DNA of 64,000 nucleotides from Lewinellaceae bacterium (GTDB taxonomy: Bacteria; Bacteroidota; Bacteroidia; Chitinophagales; Saprospiraceae). Where the stretch lies: positions 62,001 through 126,000 of the forward strand of contig JACJXW010000006.1 in NCBI GenBank assembly GCA_020636405.1. Direction: 5' to 3'. Made by a program: the position numbers and the translations under genes. The stretch's first letter is position 1; every line of letters begins with the position of its first letter. A model generated the notes under the pieces. That model saw only the letters and a list, made by a program, of their open reading frames with translations. It did no database searches and was not told the DNA's origin. Below, in pieces: positions 36,526 to 45,205 of the stretch.

Positions 36526-37190
36526 GGTCGTGGTTTTGAATTTTCCAATGCCTGAAAGTGAAAAATGCGCAAGCCACTTTCCAGGCGTATGAAAAACAGG
36601 TGAATGAATGGCGAATCACTGATGATGCCCAGTTTGTCGCGTTTCAGAAACAGGTCGGCACGCATCATCTTCGGAAAGGGCTTGCGGAAGGCCTTTCGGT
36701 ATTCTGATGACGCGAAATCTTCCAAAGCTATGTAGTAGACATTGGTCCTTTCCAGGTCCAATTCCGATACCTTATTCAGGAATTTGGGGAACTCCTCCTT
36801 GTAGAGCCGGAAGTATTCATCGTAAAATCCTTCAAACCGCTCCTCCAGGAAGAGGGCCTCAAAGTCCGATAAAGTAGGGATATGCTCCCGAAAGGCATGC
36901 CTCAATTTCAGTTGGTCCTTGCTCGCATAGGCTTTAAGGATGTTCTGGATGGCCTGGTGGTCCGCCGTGGCCGCTTTCTGTTCTTTTTCCCGTTTTTCCG
37001 GCAACTCAGCCGGAAGCGCCGCAGTGGCGCCTCCGGCAGGAGCAGGCTGCCGGGAAGATCCGCTGAAGTGGGTTCGGTTGGAACCTCCCCGATCGGGCTG
37101 AAGCCCCGGAAAGTGCACCCGGTTACTCTGGCCTGAAGAAGGCGCCAGATAGAGCGTGCAGAGCAGAATGAGTATCGGCCTAGTAACCAT
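36522..37190 (-). CDS. Exported protein, unknown function (operon middle gene)
   Basis: 222 residues from the ATG at 37188-37190, which opens a signal sequence (MVTRPILILLCTLYLAPSSG). A Ser/Gly/Arg-rich, probably disordered segment (residues 21-60, with the near-repeat SNRVHFPGLQPDRGG / SNRTHFSGSSRQP) precedes a helical, charged domain: DQLKLRHAFREHIPTLSDF, then FEGFYDEYFRLYKEEF. It overlaps the preceding gene by 11 bases and the following by 4, so expression is tightly coupled. No known domain recognised. Confidence 0.68.
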   Translation of the reverse strand: MVTRPILILLCTLYLAPSSGQSNRVHFPGLQPDRGGSNRTHFSGSSRQPAPAGGATAALPAELPEKREKEQKAATADHQAIQNILKAYASKDQLKLRHAFREHIPTLSDFEALFLEERFEGFYDEYFRLYKEEFPKFLNKVSELDLERTNVYYIALEDFASSEYRKAFRKPFPKMMRADLFLKRDKLGIISDSPFIHLFFIRLESGLRIFHFQALENSKPRP

Positions 37191-37719
37191 AGCTGTACTT
37201 TCTGGTATATTTTTCTTGTTTCCGCTCGTACCGCCGCTCCAGGCGGGCTGCCTTGCGGCTGCGGCCTTTGCTGTAGGCCCGAAGTATCTTTTCCTCAATT
37301 TTCACCAGCCGTTTTGCGAATCGTTCCTCTCGTTGCGGTATGGTGAATACTTCTACTACGAATTCACCAGCTCTTAAATTCCTTTTGTCGGAGGACTCCC
37401 GGGAAAAATGCCAGGTGACATATTTTCCGCGGCCACAGGTGATCGGGCTGTCCTTCCGGGCGCCGGAGACGGCCCAATCCGATGGATAAGTGCGCCGGCC
37501 GATCGCATAGTCTTCATGGTAAACCAATACATAGTAATAGTCATAAGGGCTGCAATTTTCCAGGTCGAAATAGATCCGGATGTCATCGGAGGAAAGGTTC
37601 TCGTAGTAAACATTGGTGGCCCGGGCGCCATGGCCGTAATCGCCGTATTGGGCGCAAAGCAAAGCTGGCAACAACAGGGTGGTGATCAGAGCCTGGGATC
37701 TGATGTACATATCAATCAT
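37180..37719 (-). CDS. Exported basic-tailed protein, unknown function (operon first gene)
   Basis: 179 residues from the ATG at 37717-37719 (a second ATG at 37710 is also possible). The signal peptide ends LLCAQ. The mature chain is Tyr-rich (CSPYDYYYVLVYHEDYAIG) followed by a beta-like segment VVEVFTIPQREERF, and ends in a very basic tail (GRSRKAARLERRYERKQEKY). The tail may bind nucleic acid or the cell wall; that is inference. It heads the three-gene operon. The 124 bases to the divergent HTH gene (start 37844) must hold both promoters. Confidence 0.68.
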   Translation of the reverse strand: MIDMYIRSQALITTLLLPALLCAQYGDYGHGARATNVYYENLSSDDIRIYFDLENCSPYDYYYVLVYHEDYAIGRRTYPSDWAVSGARKDSPITCGRGKYVTWHFSRESSDKRNLRAGEFVVEVFTIPQREERFAKRLVKIEEKILRAYSKGRSRKAARLERRYERKQEKYTRKYSYGY

Positions 37720-37843
37720 TTTTAGTGGATTTTTTTCAAAAATGCGGTATATTTCACCTAATTGCTTTCTGATACCATTCATTTGTTTTCGTTTTTTTTT
37801 CGTTTTTCGGCCCTGAAAAACTGAATGGGGAGTGAAAAAAATT

Positions 37844-39676
37844 ATGATGACGCTAAAAACAATGTCTCTGGACTTGACGTCCTGGGAAATGATCCGGGAC
37901 GGACTGGAAAAAAAGTTCGATCAAAGCCGCCCCAGAACCTACGGGGCACTAACGGCTAACCAGACCCCCGGGAATTATACCCACCTGGCACTGGAGATCA
38001 GGGAAAAGACTTCGGTCAACATCTCGGAAACCTGGCTGAGGGATTTTTTCTGCCATTCCTTCCGGGATAAGCCGGATAAGAAATGGCATGTCAACCTGCT
38101 CAATGCCTGCTGCAGTTATATCTACGGGGAGGAGATCAGTACCGAAGACTACCTGCTGTTCCGGCCTTCTCCTTCCGATGAGGTGTTTGCCAGCTACCGG
38201 ATCTACTGGACCGGTTCGACCTTCAATTCTGCCAATGCGATCTATGCACACGACTTAGACCTCTCCCTCACCAAGGATTCCTCCGTACTGAGGCACAATG
38301 AAGATGTATATAAGGGCAAGGCGCCGATCAAACTTGGCAATAAGGTCTATGTAGAGGTGGTCAGCCATCAAAAGAACGAACAGGTTTATTTGATTCTTCA
38401 CGTCGGCGATGCTGACCGGGAGGACCTCCAGTACATTCCCGGGGTTTTTGCCGCCGGAGACCATGGCAACGTCAATCCCTGTGCCGGCCCGGTCATGCTG
38501 GTACGGGAAGACATCAGGTATCCTGACGATGGCCTGTTATCGGCCTACTTCCAGGAATTTTCAGGAAACAACCTGATCAAGAGCTGGACCATCTCTGAGG
38601 TCCTGGAAGCGGCACATTCTTTGAAGAATGGCAAGGCAGGCAGCAGCAAGAATGGCTATAAGCCGGTGCCCGTCCGGTTGAGAGAGAAGCAGGAATTGTA
38701 TCTGCGGCGGCAGTTTTTCTTGTATTACTGGTCATGGGACGACAACCGGCAGGAGGCCCGCCTGGGGCGCGCTACCCTTAAGATCGGAGGCACGGAGCAT
38801 GAGGCCACACTTCATACCGATGGGGGCTCTACTTATGTTGGAACCTTTGTAATGCTTACCAATGACCACTTGCGCTTTAGCCTTCGGACCCGGGTTACGC
38901 AGGAAAAGAGCTTGTCCATAAAGCTGAAGGTGGGGCCCGACCAGGTGTTTCCCTTTGCCTTAGGTATATACAGCATCATCAGCAATCACGGTTCCATTGA
39001 GGCCGGCACCATATTGATGGAACTTTATGATGAGAAAACGGAAAGCCGCCCCTTTGAGGCTGCGGTCATACCTTTATCCAAGCCGCGTCCCGAAGAAGTT
39101 TCTGATAAAGTTTGGCGTTATTTTCAGGACAAGGGCAGGAACTTTATCAAGACGCCTTCCCAGGGCATATTTGATGAAGAGGATTTTGCCAAGTTTTACC
39201 GGGAGCAGGAAAATAAGAAAAACAATTACCGCCAATCCAGTGCAGGCATCTTCCTTGCTACACCCATGAGCGCCAATGTAGAGGAATTCCACTCCCTGAG
39301 GGATGGGGTCATCGCCCTGAAAGCCTATCTGATGGACCTGTTCCAGGCGCCGGCCTACTATGCGGGAGAGGACTACTCGGCAGACGCCGGCTTCACCCAT
39401 GCCTACACCGCCGCCGAGATCGACCTGAAAAAACTGCACGAAGCAAGCCGGTTCCTGCTGATCCATCCCGCCAAGGTCGCCTCCAGCACTTTGATCGAGC
39501 TGGGCTGGGCGCTGGCGGAAAAGAAGTCGTGTGTGATATTCTACAAAAACAAAGAGGACCTTCCTTTCCTGGTCCAGGAGTTAAACAGGGCGCCGAATGT
39601 CCGGCTGCTCCCTTATACCAGCATGGAACACCTCTTTGCTATTGCCAGGAGCCTGGGGGATCGGCTTTTCCCGTAA
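37844..39676 (+). CDS. HTH-like, tandem beta-module, NDT/TIR-like C-terminal domain protein
   Basis: 610 residues from the ATG at 37844 (GTG at 37832 is also in frame). No signal peptide: cytosolic. About 1-103: a helical region resembling the short HTH-like segments at the start of many Bacteroidota effector proteins (LTSWEMIRDGLEKKFDQSRP, then TWLRDFFCHSFRD, then NACCSYIYGEEI). Two similar beta-rich modules follow, about 104-223 (FASYRIYWTGS ... YVEVVSHQKNEQVYLILHVG ... GPVMLVRED) and 279-398 (FFLYYWSWDD ... YVGTFVMLTNDHLRFSLRTR ... GIYSIISNHG). The C-terminal 464-610 resembles the nucleoside-deoxyribosyltransferase/TIR-like fold: GIFLATPMS, then SSTLIELGWALA with candidate catalytic Glu552. 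Such domains cleave NAD-like or nucleotide substrates in phage defence or signalling. Activity not shown. It is 10 bases upstream of ddaH. Confidence 0.72.
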   Translation: MMTLKTMSLDLTSWEMIRDGLEKKFDQSRPRTYGALTANQTPGNYTHLALEIREKTSVNISETWLRDFFCHSFRDKPDKKWHVNLLNACCSYIYGEEISTEDYLLFRPSPSDEVFASYRIYWTGSTFNSANAIYAHDLDLSLTKDSSVLRHNEDVYKGKAPIKLGNKVYVEVVSHQKNEQVYLILHVGDADREDLQYIPGVFAAGDHGNVNPCAGPVMLVREDIRYPDDGLLSAYFQEFSGNNLIKSWTISEVLEAAHSLKNGKAGSSKNGYKPVPVRLREKQELYLRRQFFLYYWSWDDNRQEARLGRATLKIGGTEHEATLHTDGGSTYVGTFVMLTNDHLRFSLRTRVTQEKSLSIKLKVGPDQVFPFALGIYSIISNHGSIEAGTILMELYDEKTESRPFEAAVIPLSKPRPEEVSDKVWRYFQDKGRNFIKTPSQGIFDEEDFAKFYREQENKKNNYRQSSAGIFLATPMSANVEEFHSLRDGVIALKAYLMDLFQAPAYYAGEDYSADAGFTHAYTAAEIDLKKLHEASRFLLIHPAKVASSTLIELGWALAEKKSCVIFYKNKEDLPFLVQELNRAPNVRLLPYTSMEHLFAIARSLGDRLFP

Positions 39677-39686
39677 AACCGTCACC

Positions 39687-40438
39687 ATGCACCACACCGC
39701 CATCCTCCGCCCACCCGCCCCCACCTTCGCCGCCGGCATCACCACCGCCGGCCTGGGGCGGCCCGATTACGAAAAAGCCCTGGCACAGCACCGCGCCTAC
39801 GGCGAAGCCCTCCAGCAATGCGGCCTGGAACTGATCCTCCTGGATGCCGACGACCGCTATCCCGACAGCTGCTTCGTAGAAGACACCGCCATCGTGATGG
39901 AAGAGTTGGCCATCCTCTGCCGGCCGGGAGCCGCCAGCCGGCGGGGGGAGGTGGCGGCCGTAGCCGAGGTGCTGGCGGAATTTCGGCCCATAGCCACCAT
40001 AAAACCGCCCGGAACGGTAGACGGGGGGATGTCATGCGGGTGGGCAACCACTTCTACATCGGCAGGTCCGAACGGACCAACGCGGAGGGGGCGCGGCAGT
40101 TGGCCGGTATTTTGTCTGATGGTGGATATACTTCCTCCGAGATCCCGGTGAGGGGCGTCCTGCACCTGAAGACGGGGGTGACGCATATCGGAAGAAATGC
40201 CTTTGTGGCCATCGATGAATTTGCCGGGAAGTTTCCCTCTGGCCCTGTCATTCGGATAGAGGAGGAGGAGGGCTACGCCGCCAACTGCCTGCGGGCCAAT
40301 GGCACTTTACTGATGCCCGCCGGGTTCCCCCGGGTGAGGCAACAGATAGCCGGGCTTGGCTATCCCATCCTCGAGGTGGAGATGTCGGAGTTTCGGAAGA
40401 TGGATGGGGGGCTGACCTGCTTGTCTCTGGTTTGGTAA
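39687..40438 (+). pseudogene. ddaH: Dimethylargininase (DDAH), single-base frameshift
   Basis: The product would be about 250 residues and hydrolyse dimethylarginine to citrulline and dimethylamine. It starts MHHTAILRPPAPTFAAGIT at 39687 and contains YPDSCFVEDTAIV, a hallmark of the guanidino-group hydrolases. The reading frame breaks at the G run at 40023-40028 (six G, where seven would join the two halves as TVDGGDVMRVGNHFYIG). The second half holds the presumed catalytic His in THIGRNAF and Cys in YAANCLRANG. Either a true inactivating deletion, a sequencing error in a homopolymer, or slippage. It lies 10 bases after the NDT-like gene and abuts queD tail to tail. Confidence 0.8.
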
Positions 40439-40792
40439 CTACCCCTCAAAAACCACTCCCGCCGTCGGCGACTCCCACAATTCTAGTTTGTGCAGCAGGG
40501 GAAGTTGGGGCCGGAGCTTTTCCCAGATCCAGGCGGCGATGTGTTCGGCGGTGGGATTTTCCAGGCCTGGTATGTCGTTGAGGCAGTGGTGGTCGAGCCT
40601 GTCTTCGATGGTTTTCCAGGCCGCCTTGATGTCGGCAAAATCCATCACCCAGCCCAGGGTGGGGTCCAGTTCGCCCTTGACGTAGAGGCGCAGGCGGTAG
40701 GTATGGCCGTGCATGCGGCGGCATTTGTGATCCTCGGGCACATTGGGCAGGAAGTGGGCCGAGTCGAAAGTGAAATCTTTGAAAATGATCAT
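40439..40792 (-). CDS. queD: 6-carboxy-5,6,7,8-tetrahydropterin synthase
   Basis: 117 residues, full length for the family. It makes 6-carboxytetrahydropterin from dihydroneopterin triphosphate, an early step to preQ0/queuosine. The zinc ligands His13, His28 and His30 (in FDSAHF and HGHTY) and the catalytic Cys24 (HKCRRMHGH) are present. WVMDFADIK and LDHHCLND, ENPTAEHIA are also family motifs. The stop lies directly against the ddaH stop. queA is in the same window but 34 kb away. Confidence 0.95.
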   Translation of the reverse strand: MIIFKDFTFDSAHFLPNVPEDHKCRRMHGHTYRLRLYVKGELDPTLGWVMDFADIKAAWKTIEDRLDHHCLNDIPGLENPTAEHIAAWIWEKLRPQLPLLHKLELWESPTAGVVFEG

Positions 40793-41347
40793 GGCGGCAA
40801 ATATCGGAATAATGGAACAATGATGAAAGCCATAAGCCCTAAACCTGAAATTCGATGATAAAGTTGGGCCTGATTAAAATTTTTAATCGAATCTTTACTA
40901 CAAGAGCCCGGGATTGATACCCATTCTGATGATAATGAGCAGAGCAACTGCCAGCAAGCAGCGAAAACAGTTGCTCTGCTCATCCGCCCGGCCCGTAAGT
41001 GAGGCCCTGTCCGAAGCCTGCCCCATGAGTATTCCACCGAAACCCGAATGGACAAGACTAAAGGAAGGCGGCAGCCTGGCAGTGGGCGCTGCCTCCAATC
41101 ATGGCCTCTAAAAGCTCCTTCATTGACAAAAATCAACGCGCTCTGACGATTTTTTCGCCTGGCCATTGACAAACGGCAACTCCCGATACGCAAAAAATTC
41201 AGATACTGTGCTGTGGCTTGCTGCTTGTATTCCACCCAATGATTTGTTACCTTTCCAGACGGCCCACACGTTCTATCCGGCGCTTGTGCACAGGGCTAAA
41301 ACGTTGGGCCAATCCCGGCAAACGATTCGTAAACCAACCACAAAACT
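40793..41347. other. Gene-free stretch with a 16-bp perfect hairpin
   Basis: 555 bases without a credible gene. It contains a perfect 16-bp inverted repeat, ATGAGCAGAGCAACTG at 40935-40950 and its complement at 40968-40983, separated by 17 bases. No T run follows on either strand, so it is not a plain terminator. Two near-copies of CATTGACAAA lie at 41122-41131 and 41164-41173. The reverse-strand frame over this region has no family-like features. Confidence 0.55.
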
Positions 41348-41842
41348 ATGCAATATTCAAAAAACCAGCTATTCTTCCTGGCAGCGCTCAGGATACTTGT
41401 TGGCTGGCATTTCCTGTACGAAGGGTTGATCAAGGTGTTCAACCCGGGCTGGACCTCCAAGGCCTACTTGCTGAGCGCGGAGGGGCCTTTGTCCTTCTTT
41501 TTCAAATGGCTGGGAGGCAGCGCACTGGCTACCGCTGCCGACATCATCACCATTGCCGCCCTGATCGGCATCGGCCTGGCCCTGATACTGGGCGCCTTTG
41601 AAAAGGTGGCCGCCATCGCCGGCATAGCCCTGCTGGCGATGTTCTACCTTTCCCATCCGCCGCTGCCCGGGCTGGAGAACGCCGGCCCTTCGGAGGGCAA
41701 TTACTTCATTGTCAATAAGAACCTCATCGAAATGGCCGCCCTCGGGGTGCTGGCCTATTTCCCGACCGCCCATCTTTTGGGGCTGGGGTATTATCTGAAG
41801 AACAAAGCCTCCGCTGAGGCAGGGCAGCACATTACCGGGTGA
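41348..41842 (+). CDS. DoxX family membrane protein
   Basis: 164 residues with four predicted membrane helices: FFLAALRILVGWHFLYEGLI, a second around TAADIITIAALIGIGLALIL, AIAGIALLAMFYLSH and EMAALGVLAYFPTAHLLGLG. The N-terminal RxxxGWHFLYEG and the VFNPGWTSKAYL segment are typical of the DoxX/thiosulfate-quinone-oxidoreductase-like family. It sits 69 bases upstream of the Gfo/Idh/MocA gene in the same direction, a pairing common in Bacteroidota. Its substrate is not known. Confidence 0.85.
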   Translation: MQYSKNQLFFLAALRILVGWHFLYEGLIKVFNPGWTSKAYLLSAEGPLSFFFKWLGGSALATAADIITIAALIGIGLALILGAFEKVAAIAGIALLAMFYLSHPPLPGLENAGPSEGNYFIVNKNLIEMAALGVLAYFPTAHLLGLGYYLKNKASAEAGQHITG

Positions 41843-41911
41843 TCCGGGCCGCCGGATGGCTTCCATCCGGCAGGAAATGTATTATTCAAAGAATGAAAAA
41901 AAAGTCAGAAA

Positions 41912-43522
41912 ATGAGCAACGAAAAAAAATCTCCGGATAACGGCAGAAGAAAGGCCCTCAAGGGACTGATCGGCCTTCCCTTCGTGGGAGGAGTGCTGAT
42001 CGGGGCCTATGCCGAAAGCCGCAAAAGAAAACTGGCAAAACGCAATATACTGGATGAACTCAAGATCGAAGCCATGCGCCCGGAATCCTCGGCCGACCTG
42101 TCCGGCGACCCCATTCGGGTCGGGATCATAGGCTATGGCGGGAGAGGGCAGCACCTGGTCCGCCTTTTGGGCTTTGCACTTCCCTCCTGGGTTGCCCGAA
42201 TGAAGGAGGAAGAGAACGAAGGGGCCATTGAAGCCTTCCGGGAACAGGAAAACCTGAACGTAAAACTTACGGGCGTCTGCGATGTGTTCGACGTGTACGC
42301 CGAAGAGGCCGTCGCCGCTTTCCCGGATTGCAAACGATACCGCACTTACGAGGAGATGCTGAATAGCCCTGATATCGACGCAGTGGTCATCGCCACGCCC
42401 GACCACTGGCATGCTCCCATTTCCATAGCGGCGCTGCAGGTGGGCAAGCACGTTTATGTAGAAAAACCGATGACCCACAACATCCGGGAAACCTATGAGC
42501 TGCGCGAGGCCGCCCGCAATTCGAAAGCGGTCTTCCAGGTCGGGCACCAGCACCGCCAGACCCAGAGCTTCATCACCGCCCGGGATATCATCAAAAAGAA
42601 AGTACTGGGGCACGTCTCCCTGGTGCAGACCAATACCAATCGCAACGACGACAACGGCGCCTGGCAATACGACATCCACGAGAAGGCCAGCCCCAATACC
42701 ATCGACTGGGATCAGTTCCTGGGCAACGCTCCCAGGATTCCCTTCAATAAAGAGCACTTCTTCCGCTGGCGCAAGTGGTGGGCGTATGGCTCCGGCCTGT
42801 CCGGCGACCTGATGACCCACGACTACGACCGCATCAATTGCGTGCTGGAAATGGGTATGCCCAAATACGTCACCGCTTCCGGCGGCATTTATACCCACAA
42901 CGACGGCCGCGAGGTGCCCGATGTGTTCCAGGTCACCATGGAATACCCGGACTTCTCCACCGGCTCCAGCCGCCAGAAGGGCATCGAAAAAGGCATGACT
43001 TTCATGTACAGCGCTACCCTGGGCAACCAGTTCAACCGCAGTACCATCCTGATGGGCCATGACGGAACTATGGAATTGGGCAATACCCTGACCATCTTCG
43101 CCGACCCCGGCTCCACCCGCTATCTGGATATGATCGAGTCGAACCTCATCCAGCCGGACGTACCCATCTATTCCTACAACCCGGAAGCCGAACAGGTAGA
43201 CGCCATTACCTCCGCCACCGCCAAGTACTTCGCCGACAAAGGCCTGCTGTGGACTTACCGCGACGGTAAGCGCGTCGATTCGGGCCTGTTGCACCTCAAG
43301 GAGTGGCTGAATGCCATCCGCCACGGTACGCCGGTCAGCTGCGGTATCCAGGAAGGTTTCGAAGAGGCCATGTCTGCCCACATGGGAGGGCTGGCGTGGA
43401 AACTCGGCCGCCGCATTGAATGGGACCCCGTCAACGAGGAGATCATCGCCCTGCCGGGAGAAAACCTCGACGAGATCCTGCTGAGCACGAACGTCGGGGA
43501 GTATACGGCAATGGAAAGCTAA
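41912..43522 (+). CDS. Gfo/Idh/MocA family oxidoreductase, Tat-exported
   Basis: 536 residues. The N-terminus has twin Arg and a hydrophobic segment (RRKALKGLIGLPFVGGVLIG), a Tat-like signal or anchor. A Rossmann NAD(P)-binding domain follows (IRVGIIGYGGRGQHL), with an inserted charged segment, then DAVVIATPDHWHAPISIAAL and GKHVYVEKPMTHNIRETYEL, the family EKP motif. The C-terminal catalytic domain contains QVGHQHRQTQSF and SGDLMTHDYDRINCVLEMG. Likely oxidises or epimerises a sugar derivative in the periplasm; substrate unknown. It follows the DoxX gene in one unit. Confidence 0.9.
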   Translation: MSNEKKSPDNGRRKALKGLIGLPFVGGVLIGAYAESRKRKLAKRNILDELKIEAMRPESSADLSGDPIRVGIIGYGGRGQHLVRLLGFALPSWVARMKEEENEGAIEAFREQENLNVKLTGVCDVFDVYAEEAVAAFPDCKRYRTYEEMLNSPDIDAVVIATPDHWHAPISIAALQVGKHVYVEKPMTHNIRETYELREAARNSKAVFQVGHQHRQTQSFITARDIIKKKVLGHVSLVQTNTNRNDDNGAWQYDIHEKASPNTIDWDQFLGNAPRIPFNKEHFFRWRKWWAYGSGLSGDLMTHDYDRINCVLEMGMPKYVTASGGIYTHNDGREVPDVFQVTMEYPDFSTGSSRQKGIEKGMTFMYSATLGNQFNRSTILMGHDGTMELGNTLTIFADPGSTRYLDMIESNLIQPDVPIYSYNPEAEQVDAITSATAKYFADKGLLWTYRDGKRVDSGLLHLKEWLNAIRHGTPVSCGIQEGFEEAMSAHMGGLAWKLGRRIEWDPVNEEIIALPGENLDEILLSTNVGEYTAMES

Positions 43523-43605
43523 GCGGAGGGCGGAAGGGAGAAAGGGGAAGTGGGAAATCGGAAGCGGCCGCAGGGAGTCCCGCCTTCCGCCTTCCTACTT
43601 CCCCC
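43523..43605. repeat. Inverted purine/pyrimidine array between convergent stops
   Basis: The left arm 43523-43567 is purine-rich (GGCGGAAGGGAGAAA ... GGGAAATCGGAAG). The right arm 43580-43605 is pyrimidine-rich (CGCCTTCCGCCTTCC ... TTCCCCC). Perfect 9-bp partners are GGCGGAAGG (43529-43537) and CCTTCCGCC (43583-43591). It fills the whole 83 bases between the oxidoreductase and anti-sigma stop codons. Confidence 0.75.
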
Positions 43606-44346
43606 TCACCCCCCCAGCTTCCCCAAGAGCTCCTGTGCCTTCCCGTACCGGTCGCTTCCTTCAGGGATGCGTTCCAGGTATTCCCGGGTGGCGGTAGTAT
43701 TGCCTTGTCGGAGGAAGGAAAGGGCCAGATACCATGCCCCTTCGTAGGTATAGGCGGAGTTGCCCTCCAGTAGCTGCCGGAACAGGCGGTCGGCCTTGTC
43801 GTACTGGCCGGTTTCCAGGTAGCTGATGCCCAGAAAGTAGCGGGCCTCCGTATCATCGGGCTCGCCTTCCAGGAAAGCCTCCAGTTGGAGGGCGGCAGTG
43901 GCGTAGTCCTTATTGTTGAATGCCTGCTCGGCCCGGGAGAGCTCGTCGGCGCCGCCGCTCATCCGGGTGAAGGCCGCGGCCGGGTGGATGGCATATTGTT
44001 CGTACAAAGAAGCCTGCCAGGGCGCCCAGATCAGAAGGATGACGGCGGCCGCGATGGCGGCGGCAAACGCCAGGGTACGCCGCAGGGTGACGACACGCCC
44101 TTTCGGCTCACTTTTTTTTTCTTCCTGAAAGAATTCCCCGCTGATGGATTGCAGCTGGCCCAGTAAGTCCTGTTTTTCTTCGAGGCCCCGGAAATGCTCC
44201 TGCAGCGTCCCTTCTACGGTTTCATAAAGCGCCATTTGTTTCTGCAACGCTTCGTCTTCCTGAAGGCGCTCCTCAAATTGCCGGCGTTCCGCCCCTTGCA
44301 GTTCGCCGCTTAAATATTGTTCTATTAGAGTGTCGAATTTTTCCAT
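43606..44346 (-). CDS. TPR anti-sigma-like membrane protein
   Basis: 246 residues from the ATG at 44344-44346. The cytosolic N-terminus (MEKFDTLIEQYLSGEL, then RRQFEERLQEDEALQKQM) has the pattern of Bacteroidota anti-sigma regions: a Leu-rich zinc-less helical bundle with a 'YLxGEL' motif. One membrane helix (TLAFAAAIAAAVILLIWAPW) leads to a periplasmic domain with three TPR-like pairs (AEQAFNNKDYATAALQLE, YFLGISYLETGQYDKAD, WYLALSFLRQGNTTATR). The gene is 10 bases downstream of the sigma-factor gene. It likely binds and inhibits that sigma factor until a periplasmic signal is sensed. Confidence 0.78.
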   Translation of the reverse strand: MEKFDTLIEQYLSGELQGAERRQFEERLQEDEALQKQMALYETVEGTLQEHFRGLEEKQDLLGQLQSISGEFFQEEKKSEPKGRVVTLRRTLAFAAAIAAAVILLIWAPWQASLYEQYAIHPAAAFTRMSGGADELSRAEQAFNNKDYATAALQLEAFLEGEPDDTEARYFLGISYLETGQYDKADRLFRQLLEGNSAYTYEGAWYLALSFLRQGNTTATREYLERIPEGSDRYGKAQELLGKLGG

Positions 44347-44356
44347 TGGAGCGTAA

Positions 44357-44950
44357 TTAATCGTTAAACAGTTGGCTGTATTCCGGGTCCTGCCGAACCA
44401 GGGCAACCAGCTTTGCCATACAGTTGGCTTTGCGCTTGCGGGCGTAGGCGTAGGTGGTCTCCAGCAATTCGGCCGCCTTCTTCATGTCGCCTACCTCCCA
44501 GCTGGTTTGCAGGAATTTCCGGCAATTGTCAGATAGTTGTTCGAAGCAGCGCAGGAAGATCTCCCGTTTATGGTCGTTCCTGGCCCATTCGTCGGTTGCT
44601 TCGGAGCTTTCGTCGGCCGCTTCAATCTCATATCCTTCCGGCATGCCGTATGTTACCCCCGACCTTTTTCTTCTCTTCAATTCGTCGAGCCATTTCCTTC
44701 TCAGGATGGCCATCAGGTAGCCTCCGAACGCACCGGTGAGGGTAAATTCCCGGCGGCAGGTATTCTGGATGAGGATGATCAGCGTTTGGTTGAACAGGTC
44801 TTCGGCATCCTGCAGGTTGCCGCTGTTGGCCAGTACGTATTTTTTGGCAGTCCCGTTGAAGGTTTGGTAGATCTCCCTGATCACCTGAGGGTCTTTGCGG
44901 CACAAACCGTCGATGTAACGCTGGTCCGGGTGGGGTGTCTCTGAGCTCAT
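44357..44950 (-). CDS. ECF-type RNA polymerase sigma factor
   Basis: 197 residues from the ATG at 44948-44950; longer starts add non-family sequence. Region 2 is seen in YVLANSGNLQDAEDLFNQTL and GGYLMAILRRKWLDELKRRK. Region 4 helix-turn-helix is FLQTSWEVGDMKKAAELLET, then TYAYARKRKANCMAKL. This is the Bacteroidota sigma-70/ECF class paired with single-span anti-sigma factors. It should direct transcription of target genes, plausibly including the divergent subtilase/CHAT unit across the 255-base intergenic region; this is inference. Confidence 0.88.
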   Translation of the reverse strand: MSSETPHPDQRYIDGLCRKDPQVIREIYQTFNGTAKKYVLANSGNLQDAEDLFNQTLIILIQNTCRREFTLTGAFGGYLMAILRRKWLDELKRRKRSGVTYGMPEGYEIEAADESSEATDEWARNDHKREIFLRCFEQLSDNCRKFLQTSWEVGDMKKAAELLETTYAYARKRKANCMAKLVALVRQDPEYSQLFND

Positions 44951-45205
44951 ATAAGATTTGGGTATAACTCTGAACGTGACTAAAATTAGTGTTTTTTCCC
45001 AAACAGGGTAACAATGGGGGATTTTTTGTGATAGCACGATGTCCCTGTATGCTTCAAAAAACCAAAAAACAGAATCCATTAATTTTGAACGCCTTGTTAA
45101 TCCTGATGTATGAGAAATTTATTAATTTGGGCAGAGGATTCCTCACCCGGCCCCATTTTCTTCCAAGAAAAGCGATTTACACTCACATTGCCAAAACCCA
45201 TTACA

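Noticed and set aside
40789..41235. 148-residue minus-strand frame upstream of queD
   Set aside because: No signal, motif or family pattern, and its DNA contains a perfect hairpin; treated as non-coding.
41882..43381. Long minus-strand frame opposite the Gfo/Idh/MocA gene
   Set aside because: Antisense shadow; the plus-strand protein carries the Rossmann and EKP motifs.
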